Source: Tritonibacter scottomollicae (GTDB taxonomy: Bacteria; Pseudomonadota; Alphaproteobacteria; Rhodobacterales; Rhodobacteraceae). Taken from it: 64,000 nt of DNA. Made by a program: the position numbers and the translations under genes. Each line of letters opens with the position of its first letter. Within the stretch, counting starts at the first letter, position 1. Positions 34,682 through 44,094 of this stretch are shown here, in pieces. The stretch is taken from contig NZ_PVUF01000014.1 in the NCBI RefSeq assembly GCF_003003215.1, positions 1 through 64,000 of the forward strand. Reading direction: 5' to 3'. The notes under the pieces were generated by a model. The model was not told where the DNA came from, ran no database searches, and saw nothing but the letters and a program-made list of their open reading frames with translations.

Positions 34682-35067
34682 GATCCATTGCAATTTTGAT
34701 GTTCGCAACATTTGTCACCGGATGCGTCGCGTCCAACACAGACAAAGATTTCCTCTGTGAAGCGCAGGCCGGATCGCCGTGCACCACGATTTCTGCTGTC
34801 GATGGCACTGGTGCTGCTGGCGTGACCTCCGTGCAGGAACGACCTGAAGATACGGCAGTCAAAAGCCTGGCCCAAAACCCGCTGTTCGCAGGCAAAGGCA
34901 ACGTCACTGGCGCGCCAGATGGTGGTTTTCCCTATAACGCAGCCGCCTATCGCTCTCCTGAAGTGGTCGGCACGCTCTGGATCGCCCCGATCCTCGACGA
35001 GGGAGGGATCATGCATGAGGCACGCTTCGTCCATTTTGTAATTCAAGAAGGCCATTGGCGTCAGTGA
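34678..35067 (+). CDS. traV: Lipoprotein TraV
   Basis: 129 aa. The lipobox VTGC lies at about residue 16 after a short hydrophobic start. The mature part has two more Cys (FLCEAQ, SPCTTIS), as in TraV. This is shorter than F TraV (about 170). It overlaps the traB stop by four bases. TraV forms the outer-membrane core with TraK and TraB. Confidence 0.78.
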   Translation: MRSIAILMFATFVTGCVASNTDKDFLCEAQAGSPCTTISAVDGTGAAGVTSVQERPEDTAVKSLAQNPLFAGKGNVTGAPDGGFPYNAAAYRSPEVVGTLWIAPILDEGGIMHEARFVHFVIQEGHWRQ

Positions 35068-35282
35068 TGGCCGGCAAATTGTTGAGCAAGATCGCCTCCC
35101 GCATGGCCGAAATCCGTAAAGCGCGGCGCGATGCAGGCTTTAATGAGGTCACGATCTGGGTGCCAGAAGAACAGGTACGCACCTTTCGTGACCTTGCTTG
35201 GCAGGCGGTGGAAGCCTGCGGGCGCAGCTTTCCGCACCGCGCACCAGATGGCCAGCATAGCCGTCAAAGGAGCAAGAAATGA
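35067..35282 (+). CDS. Small hypothetical protein between traV and traC
   Basis: 71 aa from the ATG at 35067, overlapping the traV stop. It reads MAGKLLSKIASRMAEIRKARRDAGFNEVTIWVPEEQVRTFRDLAWQ. The middle, EVTIWVPEEQVRTFRDLAW, is like a ribbon-helix-helix strand and helix, so a small DNA-binding role is possible. Its last bases overlap the traC start. Coupling at both ends supports it as a real gene. Confidence 0.65.
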   Translation: MAGKLLSKIASRMAEIRKARRDAGFNEVTIWVPEEQVRTFRDLAWQAVEACGRSFPHRAPDGQHSRQRSKK

Positions 35283-37765
35283 TGTTCTTTCGTGATGTGA
35301 TGTCCGGTCTCTTTGGGGATGTGCCCTGGACCGAAGATGTTCCGGATTTGATGGGCGGGGATGTGCTTTCCGACATCCTGCCGTGGCGGGTCTATGATCC
35401 GGAAAAGAAGATCTATCACTTTCAGCATGGAAACGGCTTCCTCATTGAGGTGGGTGCCGCCATTGGTCAAAGCGATATGGCGGAAAACGTCGGTGGCGTC
35501 ATTGCGGCCAACCTACCGTCCGATGCCACGTTTCAGGTGCTGAACTGGACCTCACCCGCCATTGATCCCATCACAGGACATTGGAAGAAAGCCCGTCTTG
35601 GTCGCACGCCCCTGGTGGATGAAATGGTGCGCCAGCGAGAAGCCCATCTGAAAAACCTGCGCTTTGGCATGGAAGAGGATGGCGCTCGGGCGATCCCCTT
35701 TGATCGCCATATCTTCATCGCAGTCTGGCTGGAAAATGATGATCTGAGCATTGCAGACGAAAAGCGACTGAGTTCCATGCGGTCCGGTCTGCGCAACGTC
35801 TTCAATACGGTGAGCTGGGCCGAGGATGTGGAACCACGCCGCTTCCTCGCCTTTCTTCGCGAGCTGTTCCACACCGCACGGCCGGCCGGGAGCGACGGAG
35901 ATTGGAACGAAGAAGCCTATGACGAACATATGCCGCTCAACTACCAGATGCCGGGCGCGACCCTGCGCGTCAGCAGTGATGCGCTGACCTTTTCCGGCAC
36001 CCCGGAAATGTCGGCCACGGTTGCCTCGGTCAATGCCTACCCGCCGGAATGGGTCTTTGGTCTTGGCATGGCGCTCAACGGTGATCCCGCACGCCTGATG
36101 GATCGGCCCGTTGGTCCTGTTCTGACGTCCTTCACCCTGAAAGCGATGTCGGTGCAGAAAGCCGGGGCTTACATTGTCAAAAAGCGCGGTGCCGCCGAGC
36201 ATGCGTCAACGACCTCCTTTGGGAAGTTCATTCCAAACTTTGCTGAGAAGAAACGGGAAATCGAAGATCTCGCCGGGGAAATCAACGCCGGGGAACGCCT
36301 GTTCGAAACCCTGTACACGGTGGTTTCCTACGCCAAAGGTGGCGCGACCGATGCGCAGATGGCCTCAAGCGAGGTAGAGTCCATCTATCGTCGCCAGCGG
36401 GTCAAGCTCTCCAAAGACACCTATCTTCAGCTGCCGCTCTTCATGGCCAGTCTTCCCTTTGGCTGCTCGGACAAGATGATGTCTGATTTCGGGCGGCAGA
36501 TGCGGATGCGGTTGATGAAATCCGCCGCCTCGATGTCATTCCTGCCGCTGCACGGTGAGTGGATGGGCAACGGTCGCGGCCAAGGCATGCTTCTGGCTGG
36601 TCGTCAGGGACAGATGTTCCAGTGGAACAACTTTGTATCTGCTGGCAACTACAATGTCGCAGTGGTCGGCAAGTCCGGGGCCGGTAAATCGGTGTTCATG
36701 CAGGAGCTGTCCGTTGGCATCTACACTGCTGGTGGCCGCGTCCTGGTGATCGACGACGGCTACTCGTTCAAGACCACTGCGGAAATCCTTGGCGGCAAGT
36801 TCATCGCCTTTGATGGCCAGACCCGCAACCGGCTCAACCCGTTCTCGCTGCTGGACGTGGATTCAATGGTCAGTGACGATTACCGGACTGACGCTATCGA
36901 GCTTGTGACCCGTGTGGTTGCAACCATGGCGGATCTGGGCAGCAACAGTTCAGGCCGCGTCGAGGGCGTGGAAGAGGATTACATTCGTGCCGCCATTTCA
37001 AAAGTCTGGAACGAGAAAGGCAGCGCGGGAGAAATCACCGATGTTCGGGATCACCTGAAAGAAGCGGCAAAAGAAGAGTCGCGCCTGCCGGATGTGGTGC
37101 GCAAGCTCGATGCATATTCCATAGGCGGTGCATATGGGCCGTATTTCGAAGGTGAAGCCAATATCGCGCTCGATGCCCCCTTCACCGTGGTGGAACTGAG
37201 CGACATCAAAGGGCAGGCGGGCCTTGAGGCCACCATCCTGCAGATCGTCATGTTCCTGGGCACGGAGCTTATGTACAAGACGCCGCGCTCGGTCCCGGTC
37301 GCTATCGTGATCGACGAGGCCTGGGATCTGCTGAAAGGCGAGGCAACCGCCAAGTTCATCGAGGGCGTTGTGCGCCGGGCCAGGAAATACACCGGCGCCC
37401 TCATCACCGGCACGCAGTCGATGCAGGACTACAAGGCCAACCCGGCCGCAAACGTCTGTCTGGAAAACTCGGACTTTCGGATCTTTCTCGCGCAGAAGCC
37501 AGAAAGCATCGACGCTCTGGGCAGTATCGACCCACCTGTGAAGATGCTTCTCAAGTCCATCACGTCGGTTCCCGGGCGGTTCTCTGAGCTGGCGATCCAA
37601 ATGCCCGAAGGCTTTGCCTATGGTCGGCTGCTGCTCGATCCGTTCTCGCTGGCGGTGTTCTCCTCCAAAGGCAGCACGGTGGAGCGGATGAACCACTACA
37701 AGGCCCAAGGTATGACCACGGTCGAAGCCATCAAGACCCTCGTTGAACGGGGAGAAGTCTCATGA
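35279..37765 (+). CDS. traC: Conjugation ATPase TraC (VirB4-like)
   Basis: 828 aa, preceded by AAGGAGCAAG. Walker A is VVGKSGAGKSVFMQELS at about residue 463 and Walker B is VAIVIDEAWDLL at about residue 676. The N-terminal half is the VirB4-type domain with WRVYDPEKKIYHFQHGNGFLIEV. TraC is the cytoplasmic motor that drives pilus assembly. Family length is normal (F TraC is about 875). Confidence 0.92.
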   Translation: MMFFRDVMSGLFGDVPWTEDVPDLMGGDVLSDILPWRVYDPEKKIYHFQHGNGFLIEVGAAIGQSDMAENVGGVIAANLPSDATFQVLNWTSPAIDPITGHWKKARLGRTPLVDEMVRQREAHLKNLRFGMEEDGARAIPFDRHIFIAVWLENDDLSIADEKRLSSMRSGLRNVFNTVSWAEDVEPRRFLAFLRELFHTARPAGSDGDWNEEAYDEHMPLNYQMPGATLRVSSDALTFSGTPEMSATVASVNAYPPEWVFGLGMALNGDPARLMDRPVGPVLTSFTLKAMSVQKAGAYIVKKRGAAEHASTTSFGKFIPNFAEKKREIEDLAGEINAGERLFETLYTVVSYAKGGATDAQMASSEVESIYRRQRVKLSKDTYLQLPLFMASLPFGCSDKMMSDFGRQMRMRLMKSAASMSFLPLHGEWMGNGRGQGMLLAGRQGQMFQWNNFVSAGNYNVAVVGKSGAGKSVFMQELSVGIYTAGGRVLVIDDGYSFKTTAEILGGKFIAFDGQTRNRLNPFSLLDVDSMVSDDYRTDAIELVTRVVATMADLGSNSSGRVEGVEEDYIRAAISKVWNEKGSAGEITDVRDHLKEAAKEESRLPDVVRKLDAYSIGGAYGPYFEGEANIALDAPFTVVELSDIKGQAGLEATILQIVMFLGTELMYKTPRSVPVAIVIDEAWDLLKGEATAKFIEGVVRRARKYTGALITGTQSMQDYKANPAANVCLENSDFRIFLAQKPESIDALGSIDPPVKMLLKSITSVPGRFSELAIQMPEGFAYGRLLLDPFSLAVFSSKGSTVERMNHYKAQGMTTVEAIKTLVERGEVS

Positions 37766-38121
37766 GCTGGACCAAGAAAGTTCTCTTCGCGCTTTGTGCG
37801 GTTTTTGCCCTTCAGCTGACTGCGCTTGCCGTCATGGTGCTGCCGGATCTTTTCCGCTCAGAGCCATCCGTGGCTGTCTTCGATCCCGAGCGCAGCCTGA
37901 CGATGTTTGTCATCTGGTCCAATGGGCGGGTGGATGACGCGAAATTCCAGCAAACCCTGCCGGTGTTCCAGCAGTCGGTCCAGACGGAAATCAACCGCCT
38001 GACGGCCGAGACAGGTCAGTTGGTCGTGCGCAAAGACGCCATCCTGTCGCAAAGCCGCGCGGCCTCCGTCGATGTCACCGAAACCATCATGCAGAAGGTG
38101 CTGACCGATGCGGCGTTCTAA
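37762..38121 (+). CDS. trbI: F-type TrbI-like protein
   Basis: 119 aa. One N-terminal membrane anchor (VLFALCAVFALQLTALAVMVLPDLF), then a short periplasmic part with FDPERSLTMFVIWSNGRVDDAKFQQTLPVFQQSV. F TrbI has this layout and influences pilus retraction. It overlaps traC by four bases and the next gene by fourteen. Confidence 0.7.
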   Translation: MSWTKKVLFALCAVFALQLTALAVMVLPDLFRSEPSVAVFDPERSLTMFVIWSNGRVDDAKFQQTLPVFQQSVQTEINRLTAETGQLVVRKDAILSQSRAASVDVTETIMQKVLTDAAF

Positions 38122-38620
38122 TCTTCTCTGGATCGTGCCTTCTCTGGCGTTTTGCGCTGTAGGTTACTACGGGCTGGCGTTTGGTCGCCTGACCCTTAAT
38201 GCGTCAGACAGCCTGCAGGGCAACGCTTACGCCATGGTCACTTGGCCCTTGGATATTCGGCCCGGCACCATCGCTGCAATCAAACTTCCAGAGGTACTGC
38301 GCGACAAATTTGACGGGCACGAGCTTTACCTGACCAAGCGTATTGTCGGCATCGCCGGAGATCCTGTTTCGGTCAAAGGCAACACCTTCTGCGTCAACGA
38401 CAGCTGTGTAGAGGGCCAGCTGAAGGACGGCAAACTCGTGTCTCCTCTCTGGCAGGGTGACGTGGTTCCGGACGGCATGATCGCAGTATTCGGTGACAGC
38501 GCTGACAGCCTCGACAGTCGCTATGCGGTGATCGGGCCCCGTCCAGTTGATGACGTGATCGCCACCGGCATCGAGATTGTTTTTCCCCATTGGACTGAAC
38601 TCGCGGAGCGCTGGAAATGA
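38108..38620 (+). CDS. S26-family signal peptidase of the transfer system (TrhF/TraF-type)
   Basis: 170 aa with an N-terminal anchor. The serine box reads LNASDSLQGNAYAMV and the lysine box YLTKRIVGIAGDPVSVKGN, the Ser-Lys dyad of S26 peptidases. A C-terminal GDSADSLDSRYAVIGP region matches box D/E. In conjugation systems this type of peptidase matures the pilin or other secreted subunits. Its place between trbI and traW matches other F-like alphaproteobacterial clusters. Confidence 0.82.
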   Translation: MRRSNLLWIVPSLAFCAVGYYGLAFGRLTLNASDSLQGNAYAMVTWPLDIRPGTIAAIKLPEVLRDKFDGHELYLTKRIVGIAGDPVSVKGNTFCVNDSCVEGQLKDGKLVSPLWQGDVVPDGMIAVFGDSADSLDSRYAVIGPRPVDDVIATGIEIVFPHWTELAERWK

Positions 38621-39264
38621 TCGCACATCGTCTCTTCCATACCGTTCTCCTGTGCTCGCTTGCTGCTGCAGGGCAGGGGGTGGCCAAGGATCTCGGCACC
38701 CATGGACCTCTATTCGAGGTCGCAGAGCCCTCGCTTCTGGACACCATCAAAGCGCGCCTCAAGGACATGGAGGCGGCGGGTGAGCTGGATGCGATGCGTC
38801 AGGAAATGCAGGACACCACCCGCGCCTATGTCAGTCGTCCGCGCCCGGTGCAGGGCCTCGGCAAGGCTGAAGACTATGCGATTTGGGAAGTCGATATGTC
38901 GATCACGCTCACCGAGGATCTGGCCGACCACCAAGGACAGATCTTCGCGCATGCCGGCACCGTCGTGAACCCGATGGCCTACTCACGGTTCAACAAGCGG
39001 ATCGTGCTGCTGGACGGCGACGATCCAGATCAGGTTTCCTTTGCCCTCTCTGATGGCGATGAGCTGGACACGCTTCTAGTGCTGGTGAACGGGGATCCTC
39101 TCGGGCTGATGCGGGAACATGGTCGCCGGTTCTATTTCGATCAGGACGCTGTGCTTGTGAAACGCTTCGGCGTCCAGAACGTGCCGGCTGTCGTCCAGCG
39201 CGCCGATCCCTTCATGCAAGTGGAAGAAATCGCCCTCGGGAAGGGCGGGGAGATTGCACAATGA
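38617..39264 (+). CDS. traW: Conjugal transfer protein TraW
   Basis: 215 aa with a signal peptide ending near QGVAKD. It shows DLGTHGPLFEVAEPSLLDTIKARL and IFAHAGTVVNPM, characteristic of TraW, then RIVLLDGDDPDQVSFAL. TraW is periplasmic and works with TraU and TrbC in pilus assembly. It overlaps both neighbours by four bases. Confidence 0.85.
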   Translation: MIAHRLFHTVLLCSLAAAGQGVAKDLGTHGPLFEVAEPSLLDTIKARLKDMEAAGELDAMRQEMQDTTRAYVSRPRPVQGLGKAEDYAIWEVDMSITLTEDLADHQGQIFAHAGTVVNPMAYSRFNKRIVLLDGDDPDQVSFALSDGDELDTLLVLVNGDPLGLMREHGRRFYFDQDAVLVKRFGVQNVPAVVQRADPFMQVEEIALGKGGEIAQ

Positions 39265-40250
39265 CATTCCGTTCCTTGCTCTTCGTCCTGACGTTCAGCC
39301 TCGCTGCGACGCAGGCGGCCGCCATTTGCAACAAGCGGTTCTTGAACCCGATCACAGAAATCTGCTGGGATTGCATCTTTCCGATTTCCATCGGCGGGTT
39401 GAGCCTGAGCATCGGTGCCAGCCGCCCCGATACGGACAATCAGTCCTTTCCTCTTTGCATCTGTCCGGGCGTCCCTCCGCGCCCTGGACTGGCCATTGGC
39501 TTGTGGGAACCGGCTCGGCTCGTCGATGTAGCCAATGAACCCGGCTGCTTTGTGAATATGGGTTTTGACATGGATTTCGGGCTGCTTTCGCTCGGGAAAT
39601 CCAGCGCCAGCCAGCAGAACGGCGGCAGCACCGGATCGAGCTGGCAGGCTCACTATTATTTCTACCCGCTGATTTCATGGCTCGGTGTGATCGTGGACGG
39701 CCTCTGCATGCAGAATGCGCAGTTTGACGTCGCCTATATCTCGGAAATCGACCCGCTCTGGCAGGACGCCGAGTTGAACAACCTGATCAACCCGGAAGCC
39801 ATTCTCTTTGCCAATCCGATCGCGCAGGCCGCGTGTTCTGCAGATTGCGTCCAGTCATCCTCTGGCAGGTTGCCGATGGACAGCCTGTTCTGGTGCACCG
39901 GCTGTGGCGGCTCGATCTATCCTATTCAAGGCGATGTCAGCGCGCATGTCGGTGGGGTGATGGCCAGTCAGGTTGTTGCCACCAAGATGGTCGCGCGGAT
40001 GCATCGCCTTCTGATCGCCCGCCAGACGGCCTCCGACCGGGCCTTGTGTCAAACGCGGTCGCAGCCGGTGATCAAGAAAAGCCAGTACCGGATGCAGATC
40101 ACCCGCCCGCGCCCCAAAACCTCGGGACGCTATGGCTGCGGCCCCATCGGCTTCTCATCTCAATTTGTCGACACCCTGCGGGAGTTCCCCTTCAAAGGGG
40201 AATCCTTCGGCTGGCTGCTGTGGAGGAAAAGAAATTGCTGCGCACTCTGA
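39261..40250 (+). CDS. traU: Conjugal transfer protein TraU
   Basis: 329 aa with a signal peptide (LLFVLTFSLAATQAAA). Cys-rich, with CNKRFLNPITEICWDCIFPISIGG near the start and FPLCICPG, LFWCTGCGG and GRYGCGPIGF later. TraU is a periplasmic protein needed for DNA transfer and pilus assembly and depends on disulfide formation. Normal length for the family. Confidence 0.9.
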   Translation: MTFRSLLFVLTFSLAATQAAAICNKRFLNPITEICWDCIFPISIGGLSLSIGASRPDTDNQSFPLCICPGVPPRPGLAIGLWEPARLVDVANEPGCFVNMGFDMDFGLLSLGKSSASQQNGGSTGSSWQAHYYFYPLISWLGVIVDGLCMQNAQFDVAYISEIDPLWQDAELNNLINPEAILFANPIAQAACSADCVQSSSGRLPMDSLFWCTGCGGSIYPIQGDVSAHVGGVMASQVVATKMVARMHRLLIARQTASDRALCQTRSQPVIKKSQYRMQITRPRPKTSGRYGCGPIGFSSQFVDTLREFPFKGESFGWLLWRKRNCCAL

Positions 40251-40990
40251 GCTTTGCATTGGCGGCAAGCGCCGCTCTGACGTCTCCGGTCCTGGCACAG
40301 GATGATGAGGACAAGGTGATCGACTATGCACCCGGCAGCACCGGGCGCATCACAGCCCCGCTGGCCACCATCGTGGATGACGCCAAGCGTCAGGGCGAAG
40401 CCCTGCGCGAGACCCTGATCCCGCAAGATGCGGCAGAGGGTGCATTTTCCGGTGTGGACTTCGAAGATCTCCGGACCAAGGCACTCTCGCACCCTCGGGT
40501 GAAGGCGCTTCTTGGAGCCAATGGGGCAGGGGTCTCGGGCGCAGAAGGAGATGAGGTGCGCTATGACGGGTCCACTGTGTTCCTGCTGGCCTCCTTCTCG
40601 ATGCCCAAAGCCTCCCTGCGGCAGATGATGGAAGAAGCCAGCACCTATGGGCTTCCCATCGTGTTCCGTGGCTTCGTCAACAACTCGGTCTATGAAACGC
40701 GGGCCGCGCTGGAAGAAACCTTCGGCTCGATGGATGACGCGGTTGGCTTTTCCATCGACCCGACTGTCTTTGCCCGCTTTGGCGTCACCTCTGCACCGCA
40801 AGTGATCGCCATGGGGGAGGCCGTGGATGTTTGCGAAACACCCGGTTGCGAAAACGATCCTGTGCCTCCGCATGACCGGGTGGGCGGCAACGTACCTGTG
40901 GAGTTTGCCCTGCGCATGATCGCGGACCAGGGCGATGTGGCGGCAGCTGAAGCGGCCCGACTGCTGCAGGAGGCTCACGATGCGCAGTAA
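40235..40990 (+). CDS. trbC: Type-F conjugative pilus assembly protein TrbC
   Basis: 251 aa from a TTG at 40235 with GGAGG eight bases before it; a GTG at 40220 is also in frame. The signal peptide ends at SPVLAQ. The TrbC domain is seen in FLLASFSMPKASLRQMMEEASTYGLPIVFRGFVNN, a thioredoxin-like fold without the CxxC, and ITSAP-like VTSAPQVIAMG. It overlaps traU at its start and the first traN-like gene at its end. Confidence 0.82.
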   Translation: MLRTLSFALAASAALTSPVLAQDDEDKVIDYAPGSTGRITAPLATIVDDAKRQGEALRETLIPQDAAEGAFSGVDFEDLRTKALSHPRVKALLGANGAGVSGAEGDEVRYDGSTVFLLASFSMPKASLRQMMEEASTYGLPIVFRGFVNNSVYETRAALEETFGSMDDAVGFSIDPTVFARFGVTSAPQVIAMGEAVDVCETPGCENDPVPPHDRVGGNVPVEFALRMIADQGDVAAAEAARLLQEAHDAQ

Positions 40991-42398
40991 GCTTATCACC
41001 GCCTCCGCTCTGCTTTGCGTTCTTGCTCCGATGGCAGTTGCGCAATCCGCCATGGATCGTGCGGCCGCGGCGGCCGGCGCCGCGGTGGATACGGACAGCA
41101 CGTTTCAGGATGGCAAGATCAACGAGGTGGTCACGCCCTTTGAAACCTCAAATCCAAACGAGGCTGGCATGAACCATACCAGCTTTGAGGATCGGATCCT
41201 TCAGATGCGGGACGCGGACAACAATCAGGGGCGGGTTCTGCGCGCCACTGAGGACAGTGCCGAGATCCGTCCGGACGTTGACATCGACGGGCAGGGTGAG
41301 TTGTTCGATGACGCAAATTGGGCGCATGAAAACGCCGACGACATCGCCGGCCAATACTTCACCAGCGAGAGCGGCAGCTGCACGACGCCAGACGTGCCGG
41401 TCTCGAACATTCGCGATGAGTTCTGCGAGAGCCTGCCACGCCGCCAGAACCATACCTGCGAATTGATCCGCAATATCTGGGTGGACCGCACCGACCGCTA
41501 CAGATGCGACAAGCGCGCGGCCAACTTCGTGAAGGTCTGCGAAAAAGTCTCCAGCTACTCCTGCAACGTCAACACAAATGCAAACGCCTGCATCTCCCGC
41601 AAGGTGCGGTTTGAAGGTGGCGATGTGACATGGAATGGCAATGAAGCAACGATTTCACTGCCAGAGCCAGATCAAAAGCCTGCCGCTCCGATCCACTGGC
41701 AAAGCCCAGACCTTACCGCTTATGCAACGCTCGCGAAGCATGAGTTCTCGATTAGCTTCTCCGACAGGTTTCAGCCGTCCAGTGTAATGTTAAAGACCGT
41801 GACTGCCGGTGGTCCGGTCCAGATCATTGGTGACGACGGGCGCCCGATTACCACCGTCGCCTCATCAATCATCAGCACGTTCGGAAATCCCTCTGGGACC
41901 TGGAGCCATTATTTTCCCGTGAACTCTGAAGATGGTCTGCTCGTGCCCATGACTGCATGGCACGATAGGGGAAGCGGCGTACAAGCGTGGTTGGAAGCCT
42001 GGATCGTAAAATTCCCACTGTCAGTGGATTGCCAGTTTGACCCCTACTGCAACCATCGGATCGACTACAACGCCACATCAAATGTCTTTGAAACTGGCTG
42101 GGACATTGGCAGGGATGCCCCTGTGGAATGGGCATTGCGTTGGGTCACGAACTACTCGGTCTATGCGAATGTCGTTCACAACACTTCAGTTACCAGAAAC
42201 GTCCTGCGCTTTCTGGAGCTAGAGCACTTCACGGAAACCAATCCAGCAGGGGCCGAGCGCTTCCGCGAAAACCGGATGACGGCCCGCGTCGTCTACAACA
42301 ACGCGACCCCGGCAAATGGCGCGGCACAGCTCACTTTCGAATTCGAAGGCGCGTGCTGTGACAGTTTCACGGATACGGGGGGCGAAACATGCGAGTGA
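40980..42398 (+). CDS. Cys-rich TraN-like mating-pair protein, first part
   Basis: 472 aa from the ATG at 40980, overlapping the trbC stop. The signal peptide ends at MAVAQ. It has a Cys-rich middle (GSCTTPDVPVSNIRDEFCESLP, HTCELIRNIWVDRTDRYRCDKRAANFVKVCEKVSSYSCNVN) and a beta-rich C-terminal half that ends in EFEGACCDSFTD. This looks like the N-terminal and central parts of TraN, the outer-membrane protein that steadies mating pairs. The following gene carries the C-terminal TraN signature, so the family protein seems to be made as two polypeptides here. Confidence 0.65.
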   Translation: MRSKLITASALLCVLAPMAVAQSAMDRAAAAAGAAVDTDSTFQDGKINEVVTPFETSNPNEAGMNHTSFEDRILQMRDADNNQGRVLRATEDSAEIRPDVDIDGQGELFDDANWAHENADDIAGQYFTSESGSCTTPDVPVSNIRDEFCESLPRRQNHTCELIRNIWVDRTDRYRCDKRAANFVKVCEKVSSYSCNVNTNANACISRKVRFEGGDVTWNGNEATISLPEPDQKPAAPIHWQSPDLTAYATLAKHEFSISFSDRFQPSSVMLKTVTAGGPVQIIGDDGRPITTVASSIISTFGNPSGTWSHYFPVNSEDGLLVPMTAWHDRGSGVQAWLEAWIVKFPLSVDCQFDPYCNHRIDYNATSNVFETGWDIGRDAPVEWALRWVTNYSVYANVVHNTSVTRNVLRFLELEHFTETNPAGAERFRENRMTARVVYNNATPANGAAQLTFEFEGACCDSFTDTGGETCE

Positions 42399-43705
42399 TT
42401 TGCACCCTTTCCCTGCTTCTGAGCCTGTTTCAGGTCTGGGTCAGCCCGGCTGTCGCTGCAATCACCTGCACGGATCCAACTTATGACTGTGTTGAATGGT
42501 CTGATGGTGAGCTGGTGGGCGGCATCAACATTGGGCGCCACTGCGCGCGCTATGCTGGTCGGCAAGACTGCGTAGACAGCGATCCCATCAACCAATGTAC
42601 GGCGCTCCAAGCCAGCGCAAAATGTGAGCGGACCAACCGCGAATGCGTCGATTACAAGAATGGTGCCTGCCGTCAGTGGCGTGAACGCTTCAGCTGCCTC
42701 AACGAGAATGAGAATATGGCTCCTGCGGTGCTGACCAGCACCGAGTTTGGGCCGACACAAGAGAATATCATCAACCAATGCTCCGAGTACGAGGGGCGAA
42801 GTGAGTGTGAGCTTGTTAACACCAGAACCACTGAGGGCGCAGAGATCCGCGACATCAATCGCAAGGATTTCTCGCGCAGCTGGTGGAAACGTGAGCGGAC
42901 GTATTCCTGTCTGGCTCCGGGTGAAGGGGACAACACCTGTGGGCCGCTTGAGAGCGATCCGACCTGCACCCTGCAAGGCGCAACCTGTCTGGTCGAGAAT
43001 GCCAACGGCGTCTGCAGCAACCGCGAGTTCCACTACACCTGCGGCGTCCAGTCCGGGGATCTTGAGACCAGCTGCGAGCCGATCAACGTCTGTGTCGGTG
43101 ACAACTGCATGGGCATCGAGCAGGAAACCTCCAGTGACTTCGGCAGCTCCGCCGCCTGGCTGAACGTACTGGCACAGATGCAGCGCGACTACCGCGCGCA
43201 GGCTGCGACCGATCCGAACGATGTTCGTTTCTTCACAGGCACCAAAATGACCTGCAGTAAGGCCCCCGGCCGGAACTGCTGTTCGACGGGTGGTATCTTC
43301 GGCAGCACCTGTCCGGAGTCGGCGGCCATTCTTCGAGACAAGCGGGCTGCCGGATCGACCCACTATGTCGGTGTAACCTGTCAGCAGAAGGTTTTGGGCC
43401 ACTGCGTCAAGAAGCGCTACCACTACTGCACCTTCAACTCGAAGTTTGGTCGCGTCTTCGTCGAAGAGTTCAAGAAGCAGGTCGAGGAAGGCTGGGGCAC
43501 ACCTCATGCTTCGGATTGTGGCTCTGTCACCATCGAAGATTTCGGCAATGTGGACATTGAAGAGATGGATCTGTCCGAGGTGTTTGGCGACATCATGGGG
43601 ACCATCCAACTCCCGGTGTCTGAGGGCATTCAGGACTTCTTCGAAGATCGCTTTCCTGATGCCGAGGGCGATGCGTCAGGCGCATTCGAGGAGGTTGGCC
43701 AATGA
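42389..43705 (+). CDS. traN: Mating-pair stabilisation protein TraN (C-terminal Cys-rich type)
   Basis: 438 aa with its own signal peptide (SLFQVWVSPAVAA) and about thirty cysteines. The C-terminal part has the TraN signature: GRNCCSTGGIFGSTCPESAAILRDKRAAG, then YVGVTCQQKVLGHCVKKRYHYCTFNSKFGRVF. Overlaps the preceding gene by ten bases. Each of the two TraN-like proteins has a separate signal peptide, so the split is not a recent frameshift. Confidence 0.8.
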   Translation: MRVICTLSLLLSLFQVWVSPAVAAITCTDPTYDCVEWSDGELVGGINIGRHCARYAGRQDCVDSDPINQCTALQASAKCERTNRECVDYKNGACRQWRERFSCLNENENMAPAVLTSTEFGPTQENIINQCSEYEGRSECELVNTRTTEGAEIRDINRKDFSRSWWKRERTYSCLAPGEGDNTCGPLESDPTCTLQGATCLVENANGVCSNREFHYTCGVQSGDLETSCEPINVCVGDNCMGIEQETSSDFGSSAAWLNVLAQMQRDYRAQAATDPNDVRFFTGTKMTCSKAPGRNCCSTGGIFGSTCPESAAILRDKRAAGSTHYVGVTCQQKVLGHCVKKRYHYCTFNSKFGRVFVEEFKKQVEEGWGTPHASDCGSVTIEDFGNVDIEEMDLSEVFGDIMGTIQLPVSEGIQDFFEDRFPDAEGDASGAFEEVGQ

Positions 43706-44094
43706 ACCGGCGCATATTCCTCCTGTCTTCCTTCTCCTTGGTGACAATGCCTGCGCTGGTCGTGGCGCAGGGAAATGTTGGGGTCATCTTCGTGGGCGCA
43801 TCCTGGTGCGCGTTCTGCAAATCTGCCGCCCCGGTTCTGGCCGCCATGACGCAACCGGCGGGTATTCCGGTTCTTGTGGCCTCGCATGACGCCCGCCCCA
43901 TCCCGCCCTTTGCGGAAATGGTGGATGCCCGCACGCATCCCATCGCCTCGCAAATCAAGGCGCTTCCCACAACCATGATCTATTCGCAGGAGGCCGGAAC
44001 CGTGACGGGACAGATCTCGGGCTACCGCAACGCGCGCCAATATGCGCAGTCCGTCAAAGCGGCCATTCTCGCAGCTGCAGGGGGGCAGGGATAA
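43702..44094 (+). CDS. Periplasmic thioredoxin-like protein
   Basis: 130 aa with a signal peptide (MNRRIFLLSSFSLVTMPALVVAQ). The active site is GASWCAFCKSAAP and the cis-Pro loop KALPTTMIYS. It probably shuffles or makes disulfides in the Cys-rich Tra proteins. It directly follows traN and overlaps traF at its end. Confidence 0.8.
   Translation: MNRRIFLLSSFSLVTMPALVVAQGNVGVIFVGASWCAFCKSAAPVLAAMTQPAGIPVLVASHDARPIPPFAEMVDARTHPIASQIKALPTTMIYSQEAGTVTGQISGYRNARQYAQSVKAAILAAAGGQG

Noticed and set aside
42293-43609. 438-codon minus-strand frame opposite traN
   Set aside because: traN has a signal peptide and the conserved Cys signature; the opposite frame has none.
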